Assembly: GCA_937892275.1 (NCBI GenBank)
Contig: CALAVG010000112.1
Location: forward strand, 1 to 64,000
DNA: 64,000 nucleotides
Source of the DNA: an uncultured Methanomicrobiales archaeon
GTDB lineage: Archaea > Thermoplasmatota > Thermoplasmata > Methanomassiliicoccales > Methanomethylophilaceae
Direction: 5' to 3'
The notes under the pieces are model-generated. The model was not told the DNA's origin. It saw nothing but the letters and a program-made list of their open reading frames with translations, and ran no database searches. The translations under genes and the position numbers were made by a program. Below, piece by piece: positions 8,310-16,222 of the stretch. Positions within the stretch are counted from its first letter, which is position 1; every line of letters begins with the position of its first letter.

Positions 8310-8719
8310 TTATTGACGAAGACGTATCTGGAACTCATTCCTCTCTTCCTTCAGAACGAAAATCTCTGATGCGACATTGTAATGCCTCACCTTCCTGACT
8401 ATCTTCCCCACTACGTCAGTAGCCATTCCGTTGGTGGTGATGACAACGATCACGTTGTGGGTCTGTCCAGATGTTTCTTCTTGGCCTTTATATTCTCATC
8501 CGTCACGACCATACTGTAGATGATGAAATACATCTGGTAGACTGCAAAGGGGAGGTATACCAGAAGCATACAGGTAAGCGCAATCTCCACGGGATCGATG
8601 TTGAAAAGGTCTGGAAACAGCATCGATTGGTCAATTTCATTAGACTTGATAAAACAATCTGAATCCGACGATGTGATCGGCTCGATTGCTGAATGACAGA
8701 ACGTTGAAGCATCATTCAA
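8310..8719 (-). pseudogene. frameshifted N-terminal fragment of a membrane-anchored glycosyltransferase-like protein
   Basis: From ATG 8719 the - strand encodes an N-terminus with one clear membrane segment (ALTCMLLVYLPFAVYQMYFI) followed by a Lys-rich KAKKKHLDR turn. That frame stops at 8450. The -/+1 frame carries on smoothly with HNVIVVITTNGMATDVVGKI and RHYNVASEIFVLKEERNEF, the first beta-strand region of a family 2 glycosyltransferase, and ends at a TAA at 8310-8312. This indicates a frameshift around 8450-8460 and loss of the rest of the gene. It sits between the tRNA-Val island and the BspA-like gene. Confidence 0.5.
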
Positions 8720-8725
8720 AAGCTG

Positions 8726-8733
8726 TTATATAT
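8726..8733 (+). promoter_or_regulatory. TATA box of the BspA-like gene
   Basis: TTATATAT lies about 60 bases before the start of the surface-protein gene, predicting transcription from about 8757 and a leader of about 30 bases. The upstream base context (AAGCTG) is a weak BRE. Confidence 0.5.
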
Positions 8734-8786
8734 CGAAGTAACCACTGATTTCTATAGTATACCCCTACCTAAGGGAAGTGATAAGG

Positions 8787-9989
8787 ATGAGTCACTTGTT
8801 TGTTATGAAAAGAACTGGAAGAACAATGTTATTGTTCGTCGCAGTAGCTGTTTTGGCCTCAATTATTGCAATCTCCGCCATACCTGTCGATGAATCGGAT
8901 GCCGGCAGGCGCGATCCCGGGAAGAAATGGGATATTGATTACCGTATCGATGGCAATACAATGTATCTTGGGGAGAATGTTAACGGTCTGCTTGATTCAG
9001 GCGGTGCCATGGCTCCATGGTTTTTCATGCCTGAGGAAATAGACACCATAGTGATAGGTTCGGGCATTACCGAACTCGGCGATGTGCTTTACTGTTGTAA
9101 CTTCGTCAAAACAATAATCCTGCCAGACTCCCTTCAGAAGATATCAGCTTTTAGTTTCTGCAGCTGTGAAAATCTTAAAAGTATCAACCTGCCGTCTACT
9201 TTGACGGAAATACCGAGCAATGCCTTCAACAATTGTAAATCGCTGACTAGTATACAGATACCGGCATCCGTGACGTCCATAGGCGAGGATGCTTTCTGGG
9301 GATGCGTCGAGTTGATGTATGTCAATTTCTCGGAACTGACAAATCTTACAGACATCGGGAAAGGTGCATTCAGTGCTTGCTATCAATTGCAGAACATAAA
9401 AATCCCGTCCTCAGTGAGGACCATCGGGGACACTGCGTTCTTCGGATGCAATTCAGTCAAGGAGATACACATCCTCGGCGATTCATGGAACATCGAGAGC
9501 ATCGGAGAAAGGGCCTTTGCATTAGGACATGCGGATGCAAAAGACATACACAGTTTCGTAGTATCCAAATCGAATTTCGCAAATGGAAAACTCAACGGAT
9601 CATCCAACTACCTTACTACCTTGGAATATGTGAGTGAGATGCCGGAATTCGAGCCTGATCAAAAGGTCACGGTCTATTGGTATGATGGTAAAGGGGACCT
9701 TCTGTACATCGAATGGGAAGTCACATACAGCCAGATTATGTTCGACGGACTCAATCATCAGCTTCCGGAGCTCGAGGGAAGGACCTTCTGCGGATGGTAT
9801 CCTAAATGCATTCCGCTTAAAGAACTGGTTGTCATGACTCCCCTGTTCACAATAGGGGAACTCACCGGCATCGGTGGCAACGACGGTCTTAGCGGGTCAG
9901 ATGACGAGACCCCGGTACAGTTGTACTGTGTCGTCGGGATCCTGGCCGCCGTGTTCGTCGGATTCATGGTGATGAACAGATACCGCTGA
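8787..9989 (+). CDS. BspA-type leucine-rich-repeat surface protein
   Basis: About 400 residues. It has an N-terminal signal segment (MLLFVAVAVLASIIAISA), then at least five LRR_5/BspA-type repeats with the characteristic SV.SIG..AF..C pattern (for example PASVTSIGEDAFWGC, PSSVRTIGDTAFFGC, NIESIGERAFALG). A linker domain of about 90 residues and one C-terminal membrane anchor (CVVGILAAVFVGFMVM) with a short basic tail follow. It is exported and tethered, and BspA-like proteins are known adhesins of host-associated archaea and bacteria. ATG 8787 sits behind an AAGTGATAAGG site; GTG 8778 and ATG 8805 are alternatives. It is a stand-alone gene with its own promoter. Confidence 0.8.
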   Translation: MSHLFVMKRTGRTMLLFVAVAVLASIIAISAIPVDESDAGRRDPGKKWDIDYRIDGNTMYLGENVNGLLDSGGAMAPWFFMPEEIDTIVIGSGITELGDVLYCCNFVKTIILPDSLQKISAFSFCSCENLKSINLPSTLTEIPSNAFNNCKSLTSIQIPASVTSIGEDAFWGCVELMYVNFSELTNLTDIGKGAFSACYQLQNIKIPSSVRTIGDTAFFGCNSVKEIHILGDSWNIESIGERAFALGHADAKDIHSFVVSKSNFANGKLNGSSNYLTTLEYVSEMPEFEPDQKVTVYWYDGKGDLLYIEWEVTYSQIMFDGLNHQLPELEGRTFCGWYPKCIPLKELVVMTPLFTIGELTGIGGNDGLSGSDDETPVQLYCVVGILAAVFVGFMVMNRYR

Positions 9990-10013
9990 TATGAAACAAC
10001 GTCTGGGGTTATT

Positions 10014-10039
10014 GGTCATGCAGATACGATCGCATGACC
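10014..10039 (+). terminator. hairpin after the BspA-like gene
   Basis: GGTCATGC (10014-10021) pairs perfectly with GCATGACC (10032-10039) around a ten-base loop, 25 bases after the stop codon. The following tract is pyrimidine-rich but has no long T run, so termination is plausible, not certain; mRNA 3'-end protection is an alternative. Confidence 0.4.
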
Positions 10040-10115
10040 GCCCCTCATTCTCCTAACTTCTGGGACCATCACGGAATAACCTTTATTACCAATCTCTATT
10101 ATCAAGTGTTCAGTT

Positions 10116-10187
10116 GCGATAGTGGTCCAACGGCTATGATCGGTGCTTCCCAAGCACCTGACCCGGGTTCGACTCCCGGCTATCGCA
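10116..10187 (+). tRNA. tRNA-Gly (anticodon CCC)
   Basis: 72-base cloverleaf without encoded CCA. The acceptor GCGATAG pairs with CTATCGC, the anticodon stem GGTGC/GCACC carries loop TTCCCAA (anticodon CCC, reads GGG), and the T arm CCGGG/CCCGG is perfect. A TATA-like CTTTATTA lies about 30 bases upstream, and a T6-T7 run at about 10196-10202 should end the transcript. Confidence 0.95.
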
Positions 10188-10227
10188 CTCATCTACTTTT
10201 TTAAGAGGAAATTCATACACCCGAAGC

Positions 10228-11283
10228 ATGACGATCCTGGAGATTGACGGTTCAAGGGGCGAGGGAGGAGGACAGATGGTCCGCACATCCGTAGCCATGG
10301 CTACCGTTACCGGGATCACCACGCACCTCACCCGTATCAGGGAGAACAGGCCTACCAACGGATTATCCAAACAGCACTGCGCAGCAGTAGATGCCGTGGC
10401 GCAGATGGCGGGCTCGACCGTAGAGGGCAACACGATCGGTTCTAGGGAACTCCTCTTCACTCCAGGCAACGAGCAGAAGTATGATATCGAGATGAACATC
10501 GGTACGGCCGGAAGCCTCAGCCTGGTGCTGCAGGCCATGATGCTCGCGGCGAGGAATCACAAGAAGAGGCTGACCGTGGACATCAGCGGAGGTACCAACG
10601 TCATGTGGGCCCCTCCGATAGACTCGTATCAGACGCTTCTGTTCCCCCTCATGAGGAGGATGGGCATAGAGGCCAACGTGAAGATCATCGACCGCGGATT
10701 CTATCCCCAGGGTGGAGGACGCGTCATCATGACTCTGGATCCCATAGGGACCATCAAACCCTTGGACATAGAGGAACTCGGAGAGCTGAAGAGCATCAAA
10801 GGAATATGCTTCAGCCAGCGCCTGCCCGAATGGATCAACAAGGACATGATCGCAAGCTGCAAGAAGACCCTCGAACCCTATGCGGATGTCGAGTTCGATA
10901 TCCAGAAGACCGACGGTGACTCCCGCGGAGCGGGTATCGTCCTGACGGCGGAGTTCGAGAACGGTCTGCTCGGAAGCAATGCACTGACATCCCGCGGACA
11001 CACCGCCGACAAGGCAGGGGAAGATGCGGCCAATGATCTCATCAGGGAGATGACCACCGGAGCCACCATGGATGTGCACACGGCGGATCAGGTCCTCCCG
11101 TACATGGCCATGTCTCAGGGAAAGAGCGGATTCAGCGTATCGAGGATCAGCAAACATCTACTGAGCCAGATGGACACTTTGGAATCATTCCTCGACGTGA
11201 AGTTCGGAGTCGAGAGGAAGGACAACATCTACAGGTTCACCGTCACCCCGGGTGAGAACAATGCGGCCGTTCATCCACGTTAA
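10228..11283 (+). CDS. rtcA: RNA 3'-terminal phosphate cyclase
   Basis: 351 residues. RtcA converts RNA 3'-phosphate ends to 2',3'-cyclic phosphates using ATP through a covalent His-AMP. Seen: the N-terminal EIDGSRGEGGGQMVRTS motif, the GG...PQGGG block (RGFYPQGGGRV), and the C-terminal region MDVHTADQVLPYMA, which holds the conserved active-site His of the family. Full length. The start ATG 10228 follows a short AT-rich spacer after tRNA-Gly. The 3' end overlaps the next gene by 23 bases, so the two are probably co-transcribed. A second RNA-end enzyme, KptA, is also encoded in this window. Confidence 0.92.
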   Translation: MTILEIDGSRGEGGGQMVRTSVAMATVTGITTHLTRIRENRPTNGLSKQHCAAVDAVAQMAGSTVEGNTIGSRELLFTPGNEQKYDIEMNIGTAGSLSLVLQAMMLAARNHKKRLTVDISGGTNVMWAPPIDSYQTLLFPLMRRMGIEANVKIIDRGFYPQGGGRVIMTLDPIGTIKPLDIEELGELKSIKGICFSQRLPEWINKDMIASCKKTLEPYADVEFDIQKTDGDSRGAGIVLTAEFENGLLGSNALTSRGHTADKAGEDAANDLIREMTTGATMDVHTADQVLPYMAMSQGKSGFSVSRISKHLLSQMDTLESFLDVKFGVERKDNIYRFTVTPGENNAAVHPR

Positions 11284-11893
11284 CTGCGCAATGTCCGCCG
11301 ACGGTAAGCTCGCCGGCGAGGACCGCACGCAGGTCCGCATATCCTCGGACGAGGACAAGACCCGCGTCAAGGGTATGAGAAAGCAGTTCGATTCCATCAT
11401 GGTCGGAGTCGGCACAGTTCTTGCCGACGATCCACATCTCACCCTCAAGGACAGGGGATATGACACAAACCCCATCCGTATCGTCATAGACCCTCACGGC
11501 AGGACTCCTCAGGGCGCTCAGGTCCTCAACGACCGTGCACCCACGGTGATGATCACCCTAGAGACCTGCGATGTGATATGGAACTGCGACAAGATCATAC
11601 GCGCTGGCACTGATACGATCGACCTGGACAGGGCGATGCAGGAACTGGCCGAGATGGGCATAGAGAACATCCTCGTCGAAGGCGGCGGAGTGACCATATC
11701 GCATCTTTTCAGGAACAAGATGGTCGACCGCTACACTGTCTTCGTCGGCGGACTGATTATCGGCGGAAAGAACGCTCCTACACCATGCGACGGCAACGGA
11801 TGGGTCGCCGAGAACGGTATCAAGCTCAGGATCGAGGATTGCCAGATACTCGGCAACGGTGCCTTACTGACCTTCCTGCCTGTCTACGAGTAA
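11261..11893 (+). CDS. RibD-like pyrimidine reductase (riboflavin/F420 pathway)
   Basis: About 210 residues matching the archaeal 2,5-diamino-6-ribosylamino-pyrimidinone 5'-phosphate reductase, an NADPH-dependent step of riboflavin and deazaflavin F420 synthesis. Seen: the N-terminal INVNCAMSADGK-like start (FIHVNCAMSADGKLA), DSIMVGVGTVLADDPHLT, PIRIVIDPHGRTP and ENILVEGGG, all hallmarks of the RibD C-terminal reductase domain. There is no deaminase domain, as expected in archaea. ATG 11261 is preferred because GGTGA sits 6 bases before it; GTG 11252 is an in-frame alternative. The end overlaps the convergent regulator gene by 30 bases. Confidence 0.88.
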   Translation: MRPFIHVNCAMSADGKLAGEDRTQVRISSDEDKTRVKGMRKQFDSIMVGVGTVLADDPHLTLKDRGYDTNPIRIVIDPHGRTPQGAQVLNDRAPTVMITLETCDVIWNCDKIIRAGTDTIDLDRAMQELAEMGIENILVEGGGVTISHLFRNKMVDRYTVFVGGLIIGGKNAPTPCDGNGWVAENGIKLRIEDCQILGNGALLTFLPVYE

Positions 11894-12649
11894 GGGCATT
11901 TTCGCAGCCGCTTTGGGCTCGAGGACGAATCTCACATAGTTGTAATCGGATCCGAAGACCTCGCTGCTGGCAAGATCGTATGCCTTCCCGGTGGCATCCT
12001 CCATTATCCTCGAAAAGAATCCCCCGCAGTATTGGATGAGGATCCTTGCGGCCCCCTCTGTGAGCGGAACACTGTCCTTGACGATTATCGTCAACGGCCT
12101 AGAGGAGAATATACTGACCTCGCCCAATCCCATCTCCTTGAAGTAATTACGGGCATTGTCTATGGTATCCTCCAGGGTCGGACCGTTCAAAGTCCCTGAC
12201 ATGCTGGCACCATGGATGAATCCCATGATCTTAGCCATCGGATCCACGTTAAGTCCTATTCCGTCGAATCCTAGGAATATGAATCTAGGAAGACTCTTGA
12301 GCATCTTCTCCGGATCCTGTGCCACTTTGGCGAGTATGTTGAAGGCGACCTCCCTCGATTCATCTGATGAGGGGACGGATTTTCCGAACGGCAGAGATGT
12401 GAGCGTATAGTACTTCTTACGGCTGTCCTGAAGATCATCGTGGACACAGATGAGCTTGTCCTCGACCATCGAATCCAGATGCACAGACACGGTGGACTGG
12501 GCCTTCGAGACGCTCTTAGCGATCTCGGTGAGCGACATGTCCTTCTCCTGGAGGTTGTGAAGGATCTTCAGCTTCACATCGTTGGAAACCTGCACGGTCC
12601 CGTTGGAAGTGATATATAACTCAAAGTAACCAGAGTTCTCCTCTGCCAT
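11864..12649 (-). CDS. ArsR-type HTH regulator with V4R-like sensor domain
   Basis: 261 residues. Residues about 20-85 form a winged helix (LKILHNLQEKDMSLTEIAKS, then STVSVHLDSMVEDKLI). The C-terminal 140 residues, with YFKEMGLGEVSIF, EGAARILIQYCGGFFSRI and a final VRFVLEP strand, look like the 4-vinyl reductase (V4R) ligand-binding fold found in archaeal regulators such as MsvR. The redox cysteine cluster of MsvR is not present. It is transcribed divergently from mtnA across a 91-base AT-rich region, so it may control itself and the methylthioribose salvage genes; this is inferred from position only. Confidence 0.75.
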   Translation of the reverse strand: MAEENSGYFELYITSNGTVQVSNDVKLKILHNLQEKDMSLTEIAKSVSKAQSTVSVHLDSMVEDKLICVHDDLQDSRKKYYTLTSLPFGKSVPSSDESREVAFNILAKVAQDPEKMLKSLPRFIFLGFDGIGLNVDPMAKIMGFIHGASMSGTLNGPTLEDTIDNARNYFKEMGLGEVSIFSSRPLTIIVKDSVPLTEGAARILIQYCGGFFSRIMEDATGKAYDLASSEVFGSDYNYVRFVLEPKAAAKMPLLVDRQEGQ

Positions 12650-12740
12650 ACGACTCCGTATGCGGTTCGTATATTAAAGTTTCGCTATATATCTTCAAAA
12701 TGTTTGTATATCTATGCTAAGATAGACCGATAGGTGCAAA
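12650..12740. promoter_or_regulatory. divergent promoter region between the regulator and mtnA
   Basis: The 91 bases hold TATA-like elements for both directions: CTATATATC near 12690 for mtnA, with a leader of about 25 bases and a GGTGC ribosome binding site, and TTTAATATAC near 12668 on the - strand for the regulator, which would then be nearly leaderless. The closeness of the two promoters makes joint control by the adjacent HTH protein plausible. Confidence 0.5.
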
Positions 12741-13736
12741 ATGAGAGCCACAGTCAACGGAAAAGAATGCGATATCAGGGCAGTCTGGTTCGAGAACGGC
12801 AAGGTACGTATGATCGACCAGAGGGAACTCCCTGCGGAGATAGTGCTGGTCGACTTCGACGATTATCTCGATATCGCCGAGGCAATCCGCAATATGACCA
12901 CACGCGGCGCTCCGTCTATCGGGGCCACAGCGGCATATGCAATGTGTATGGCCGCACTGAAGGGATGCGACATCGACAAGGCCGCGAAGGACATCAAAGC
13001 GGCCAGACCCACGGCCAACGACCTCTTCTACGCCGTCGATCACATGTACGCCAAGCTCAAGGACGGGGCCGATCCCGTAGAGGCGGCCGACGGTTACGCC
13101 CAGATGATGGTGGACAAGTGCACCAAGATCGGAGAATACGGAGCCGAGCTCATAAAGGACGGAATGAAACTCATGACCCACTGCAACGCCGGTGCATTGG
13201 CCACCGTGGATGTGGGAACAGCGCTCGCACCCATGAGGAAGGCCCACGAGCAGGGCAAAAAGTTCTTCGTGTACGCATCTGAGACAAGACCCCGTCTCCA
13301 GGGAATGCAGCTCACTGCATGGGAACTGAACCAGGAAGGCATCGACCACGCCATAATCCCCGACGGGGCATCGGCATACTACATGTCGCAGGGAGTCGAC
13401 TTGATCATCACCGGAGCGGACAGGATTGCCGCCAACGGTGATGCTGCAAACAAGATCGGTACGTTCGACAAGGCCATCGTGGCGAAGCACTTCGGCATCC
13501 CGTTCTACATCGCTGCACCCATCTCCACATTCGATTTCAACACTAAGACAGGGAAGGACATAGTCATCGAACAGAGGTCAGAGACCGAGGTCACGATGGT
13601 GAAGGACATCAGGATCGCACCCGTGGGTTCCCCTGCACTGAATCCGGCATTCGATGTCACCCCTGCCGAACTCATCACCGGATTCATCACAGAGAAGGGA
13701 ATGTTCAAACCTAGCGAGATACACAAGGTGAGATGA
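12741..13736 (+). CDS. mtnA: S-methyl-5-thioribose-1-phosphate isomerase
   Basis: 331 residues of the aIF2B-related sugar-phosphate isomerase family. Seen: TRGAPSIGATAAYA near the N-terminus, the catalytic-cysteine motif LMTHCNAGALAT, the ETRPRLQG substrate loop, and the catalytic Asp in ITGADRIAANGD. MtnA isomerises 5-methylthioribose-1-phosphate (or 5-deoxyribose-1-phosphate) to the ribulose form. The stop overlaps the next gene, a class II aldolase, by 4 bases. That pairing is the DHAP-shunt arrangement, in which the aldolase splits the product to dihydroxyacetone phosphate and an aldehyde. A different paralogue, ribose-1,5-bisphosphate isomerase, lies at 49282-50208. Confidence 0.9.
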   Translation: MRATVNGKECDIRAVWFENGKVRMIDQRELPAEIVLVDFDDYLDIAEAIRNMTTRGAPSIGATAAYAMCMAALKGCDIDKAAKDIKAARPTANDLFYAVDHMYAKLKDGADPVEAADGYAQMMVDKCTKIGEYGAELIKDGMKLMTHCNAGALATVDVGTALAPMRKAHEQGKKFFVYASETRPRLQGMQLTAWELNQEGIDHAIIPDGASAYYMSQGVDLIITGADRIAANGDAANKIGTFDKAIVAKHFGIPFYIAAPISTFDFNTKTGKDIVIEQRSETEVTMVKDIRIAPVGSPALNPAFDVTPAELITGFITEKGMFKPSEIHKVR

Positions 13737-14344
13737 TGAACGAGAGGTATGCCAGACAGGAACTCGTGAAGATCTGCAAGCTGCTCTACGACAGACAGCT
13801 CACGGTATCCGCCGGGGGTAACATGAGCATGAGGATAGCCGACTCCGAGATACTGATCACCCCCTCCGGAAGGAACAAGGGGATGCTCGAACCCGAGGAC
13901 CTGGTGCTCATCGATTCCAAAGGAAAGGTCCTGTCCTCAGGCAAACCCTCCATAGAGCACAAGTTCCATCTCGCCCTCTACAACATGAACTACGATACGA
14001 ACGCCATCATCCACTGCCACCCTCTCCACTGCGTGACACTCGCCGTGAAAGGCGAGAAGATAAAGAGCAACATCACCCCAGAGGGCGTGCTACTCCTGGG
14101 AGAGGTCCCGATGATAGACTACTACACCCCGGGATCGAAGAAGCTGGTGGAGGCCGTGGCCGCACAGGGTCAGAGCAAGGCGATGCTCATGGCCAGGCAC
14201 GGTGCGATTACACAGGGTAAGACCCTCGAAGAGGCATACAACAGGATGGAGGAGCTTGAATTCCAGGCCAGACTCCAGCTCCTGTGCGGAGAAGGCGTCA
14301 CCGATCTTCCCAAGAGGGAGATAACTAAACTTTCCAAGATGTGA
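13733..14344 (+). CDS. class II aldolase (FucA/AraD family), likely methylthioribulose/deoxyribulose-phosphate aldolase
   Basis: 203 residues. Class II aldolase signatures are clear: SAGGNMSMRI near the N-terminus, ITPSGRNKGML, the active-site Glu region KPSIEHKFH, the zinc ligands in IIHCHPLH, and the third His in LMARHGAIT. The enzyme would cleave a ketose 1-phosphate to DHAP and an aldehyde. The 4-base overlap with mtnA points to 5-methylthioribulose- or 5-deoxyribulose-1-phosphate as substrate, recycling the by-products of SAM and radical SAM enzymes. Fuculose phosphate is a less likely alternative. Nop5 follows 4 bases later. Confidence 0.82.
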   Translation: MMNERYARQELVKICKLLYDRQLTVSAGGNMSMRIADSEILITPSGRNKGMLEPEDLVLIDSKGKVLSSGKPSIEHKFHLALYNMNYDTNAIIHCHPLHCVTLAVKGEKIKSNITPEGVLLLGEVPMIDYYTPGSKKLVEAVAAQGQSKAMLMARHGAITQGKTLEEAYNRMEELEFQARLQLLCGEGVTDLPKREITKLSKM

Positions 14345-14348
14345 TAAC

Positions 14349-15431
14349 ATGGCGATACTGGTCACGAAATGGTTCGGGGTTTTCCTTGTGGACGAGAGGT
14401 CCCACAGCATAGTCGACAGGAGGCTCATGCCCATGGACCCTGCCGTCGTTGCGGAGAAGCTCGCATCGATCCAGAGAGGAGGGATCCTCGACGAGGAGAG
14501 GGAGCTCGCGGCATTGGTCCCCGAGAAGCTCATGGTCGGCGACAGGAGACAATCCGAACTGGGAAAACCGGAGCTGTTCGACTCGTCCTTCCTCACTCCT
14601 CAGAAGTTCGGATACGACGACGCGTTCATGCACGAGGCCATGATGGGCCTCGGTAAGCTGAGGACATCCGAGCCCGTCCCCAGGGACAAGAACCTGGTAC
14701 AGGCAATCAGGAACCTGGACGACCAAATCGCCACGATCAACCTCTACAACGAGAGACTCCACGAGTGGTACGGGATGCACTTCCCGGAACTGGCCGATTA
14801 TGCGAAGGACTCCAAGTATGCGGACCTCATAGCCAGATACGGCGACAGGGACGCCATAATCGAAGAGCTCGGCATCGATATTCAATCCATCGGAGCGGAC
14901 TTCAGCGACAAGGACATGCGTGCTGTGATGGACCTTGCGGACACACTCTGCCGTCTCTACGACGACGAGGAGAGGACTGAGCAGTACATCCAAGAGATCG
15001 TCGAGGAGACCTGTCCCAACATGTGCGCCATCGTCGGAGGCCCCCTCGCAGCAAGGCTCATATCCCTTTCCGGAGGACTGGAGAGACTGTCATCGCTCCC
15101 GTCATCTACCGTTCAGCTGCTCGGCGCCGAGAAGGCGATGTTCAGACATCTCAAATCGGGCAAGAGACCTCCAAAGCACGGTGTGATCTATCAGCACCCT
15201 GAAGTTCACAAGGCTCCCTATTGGCAGAGAGGGAACATAGCCCGTGCTCTTGCGGGAAAGATCCTCATAGCGGCCAAGGTCGATCAGTACAAGGGAGAGT
15301 TCTGCGGTGACAAGCTGAACGAGGAGTTCATGACAAGGGTCGAGGACATCAAGCGCAGATATCCGGAAGCCCCCAAGAAGCCCCAGAAGAAGAACAAACC
15401 CAGGAACAGGGGAAAACCGAGTAGACACTGA
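14349..15431 (+). CDS. nop5: Nop5/NOP56 box C/D RNP core protein
   Basis: 360 residues. Nop5 holds fibrillarin and L7Ae on box C/D guide RNAs for rRNA/tRNA 2'-O-methylation. Seen: a long helical coiled-coil region (about 100-200), then the Nop domain with CPNMCAIVGGPLAARLISLSGG, LLGAEKAMFRHLKSG and PKHGVIYQHPEV, and a Lys/Pro-rich basic tail (about 335-360). It starts at ATG 14349, 4 bases after the aldolase stop. Fibrillarin, usually the next gene in archaea, is not adjacent: a 413-base non-coding stretch follows. Confidence 0.93.
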   Translation: MAILVTKWFGVFLVDERSHSIVDRRLMPMDPAVVAEKLASIQRGGILDEERELAALVPEKLMVGDRRQSELGKPELFDSSFLTPQKFGYDDAFMHEAMMGLGKLRTSEPVPRDKNLVQAIRNLDDQIATINLYNERLHEWYGMHFPELADYAKDSKYADLIARYGDRDAIIEELGIDIQSIGADFSDKDMRAVMDLADTLCRLYDDEERTEQYIQEIVEETCPNMCAIVGGPLAARLISLSGGLERLSSLPSSTVQLLGAEKAMFRHLKSGKRPPKHGVIYQHPEVHKAPYWQRGNIARALAGKILIAAKVDQYKGEFCGDKLNEEFMTRVEDIKRRYPEAPKKPQKKNKPRNRGKPSRH

Positions 15432-15549
15432 TTTACTTACCATTTTTCCGGAACGGAATGGGAAGTACCTCCGATGCCCTATCGTTTACTTACTAAAAAA
15501 CGGAAGATATCGTTACAATTCAGGAGCCACCCATAACTGATTCTGGATT

Positions 15550-15692
15550 ATCCTCTGTCTGAGGACAGATATAGGATTGTGGTTCTAGGACGACTGCGAT
15601 ATTACCATGGGATTCAGAACCCGTGGGCGCAATACCGCCCCTGCTTAACAGCGGCTATAGTCAACCGGAACGTACAAAAGCTCCCTTTTTTT
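15550..15692 (+). ncRNA. candidate structured RNA between nop5 and the IF5A gene
   Basis: This is the main content of the 413-base gap 15432-15844. Three hairpins stand in series: TCTGTC/GACAGA with an ATCC/GGAT extension (15550-15577), CATGGG/CCCGTG (15606-15625), and GGGCG/CGCCC (15625-15640). They are followed by a T7 run at 15686-15692 that resembles an archaeal terminator. I find no C/D boxes, no tRNA fold and no open frame of note. It could be a small RNA or the structured 3' end of the nop5 mRNA. No known RNA family was recognised. Confidence 0.35.
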
Positions 15693-15770
15693 CTAAATAA
15701 TATTATAAGGGCAGTTGACATAGCCTTTGCCAGATAACATGAGGTCAGTAAAGACTTACGACTTACATGT

Positions 15771-15795
15771 GTTCGCTTCCAGAAGGGAAGTGAAC
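15771..15795 (+). promoter_or_regulatory. strong hairpin in the IF5A leader
   Basis: GTTCGCTTCC (15771-15780) pairs with GGAAGTGAAC (15786-15795) over ten base pairs, one of them G-T, around a five-base loop. It lies 49 bases before the IF5A start. An AT-rich TATA candidate (ATAATATTATAA, about 15697-15709) lies upstream and would give a leader of more than 100 bases, unusually long for an archaeal mRNA. A control element is therefore plausible. Confidence 0.45.
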
Positions 15796-15844
15796 TTCCG
15801 GCCATGAGTGCTGGATCGAATATTTCCAAAGGATAGTGAAACCA

Positions 15845-16222
15845 ATGTGGGAGATGAAAGAGATCAGAGAGCTGAAAGAGGGAAGGTATGTCAACGTTGA
15901 CGAGGAGCCTTGTAAGATCGTCAAGATTACGACATCCAAACCCGGAAAGCACGGATCCGCAAAGGCGAACATCGATGCAGTCAGCATCTTCACCGGAGCA
16001 AAGAAATCCATCGTTGGACCTGTCAGCACAAAAGTTCAGGTCCCCATGATCGACAAGAGGAAGGGACAGATCCTGTCCATCACAGGAGACGAGGCGCTCG
16101 TCATGGATCTTGAGACCTTCGAGAACCTTTCCATCGTTATCAACGACGACGCTGAGCAGAAGATCGAGGAAGGAGCAGAACTCCTGTACCTCGTCGCGAT
16201 GGGCAGATACAAGTTCATGTGA
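15845..16222 (+). CDS. eif5A: translation factor aIF5A
   Basis: 125 residues. IF5A helps ribosomes through difficult peptide bonds after its lysine is changed to hypusine or deoxyhypusine. The hypusination loop SKPGKHGSAKA is intact (Lys in PGKHG), within an N-terminal SH3-like barrel followed by an OB fold. ATG 15845 gives the usual archaeal start (MWEMKEIRELKEGRYV) and has a GGAT site about ten bases upstream. GTG 15836 is in frame but too close to that site. The agmatinase gene follows directly (GTG within ATGTGA), linking the factor to the polyamine chemistry that feeds its modification. Confidence 0.95.
   Translation: MWEMKEIRELKEGRYVNVDEEPCKIVKITTSKPGKHGSAKANIDAVSIFTGAKKSIVGPVSTKVQVPMIDKRKGQILSITGDEALVMDLETFENLSIVINDDAEQKIEEGAELLYLVAMGRYKFM

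Noticed and set aside
15590..15640. tRNA-Leu-like stretch with a TTCAGAA loop
   Set aside because: The flanking stem does not pair in five base pairs and no acceptor or T arm can be built on either strand.
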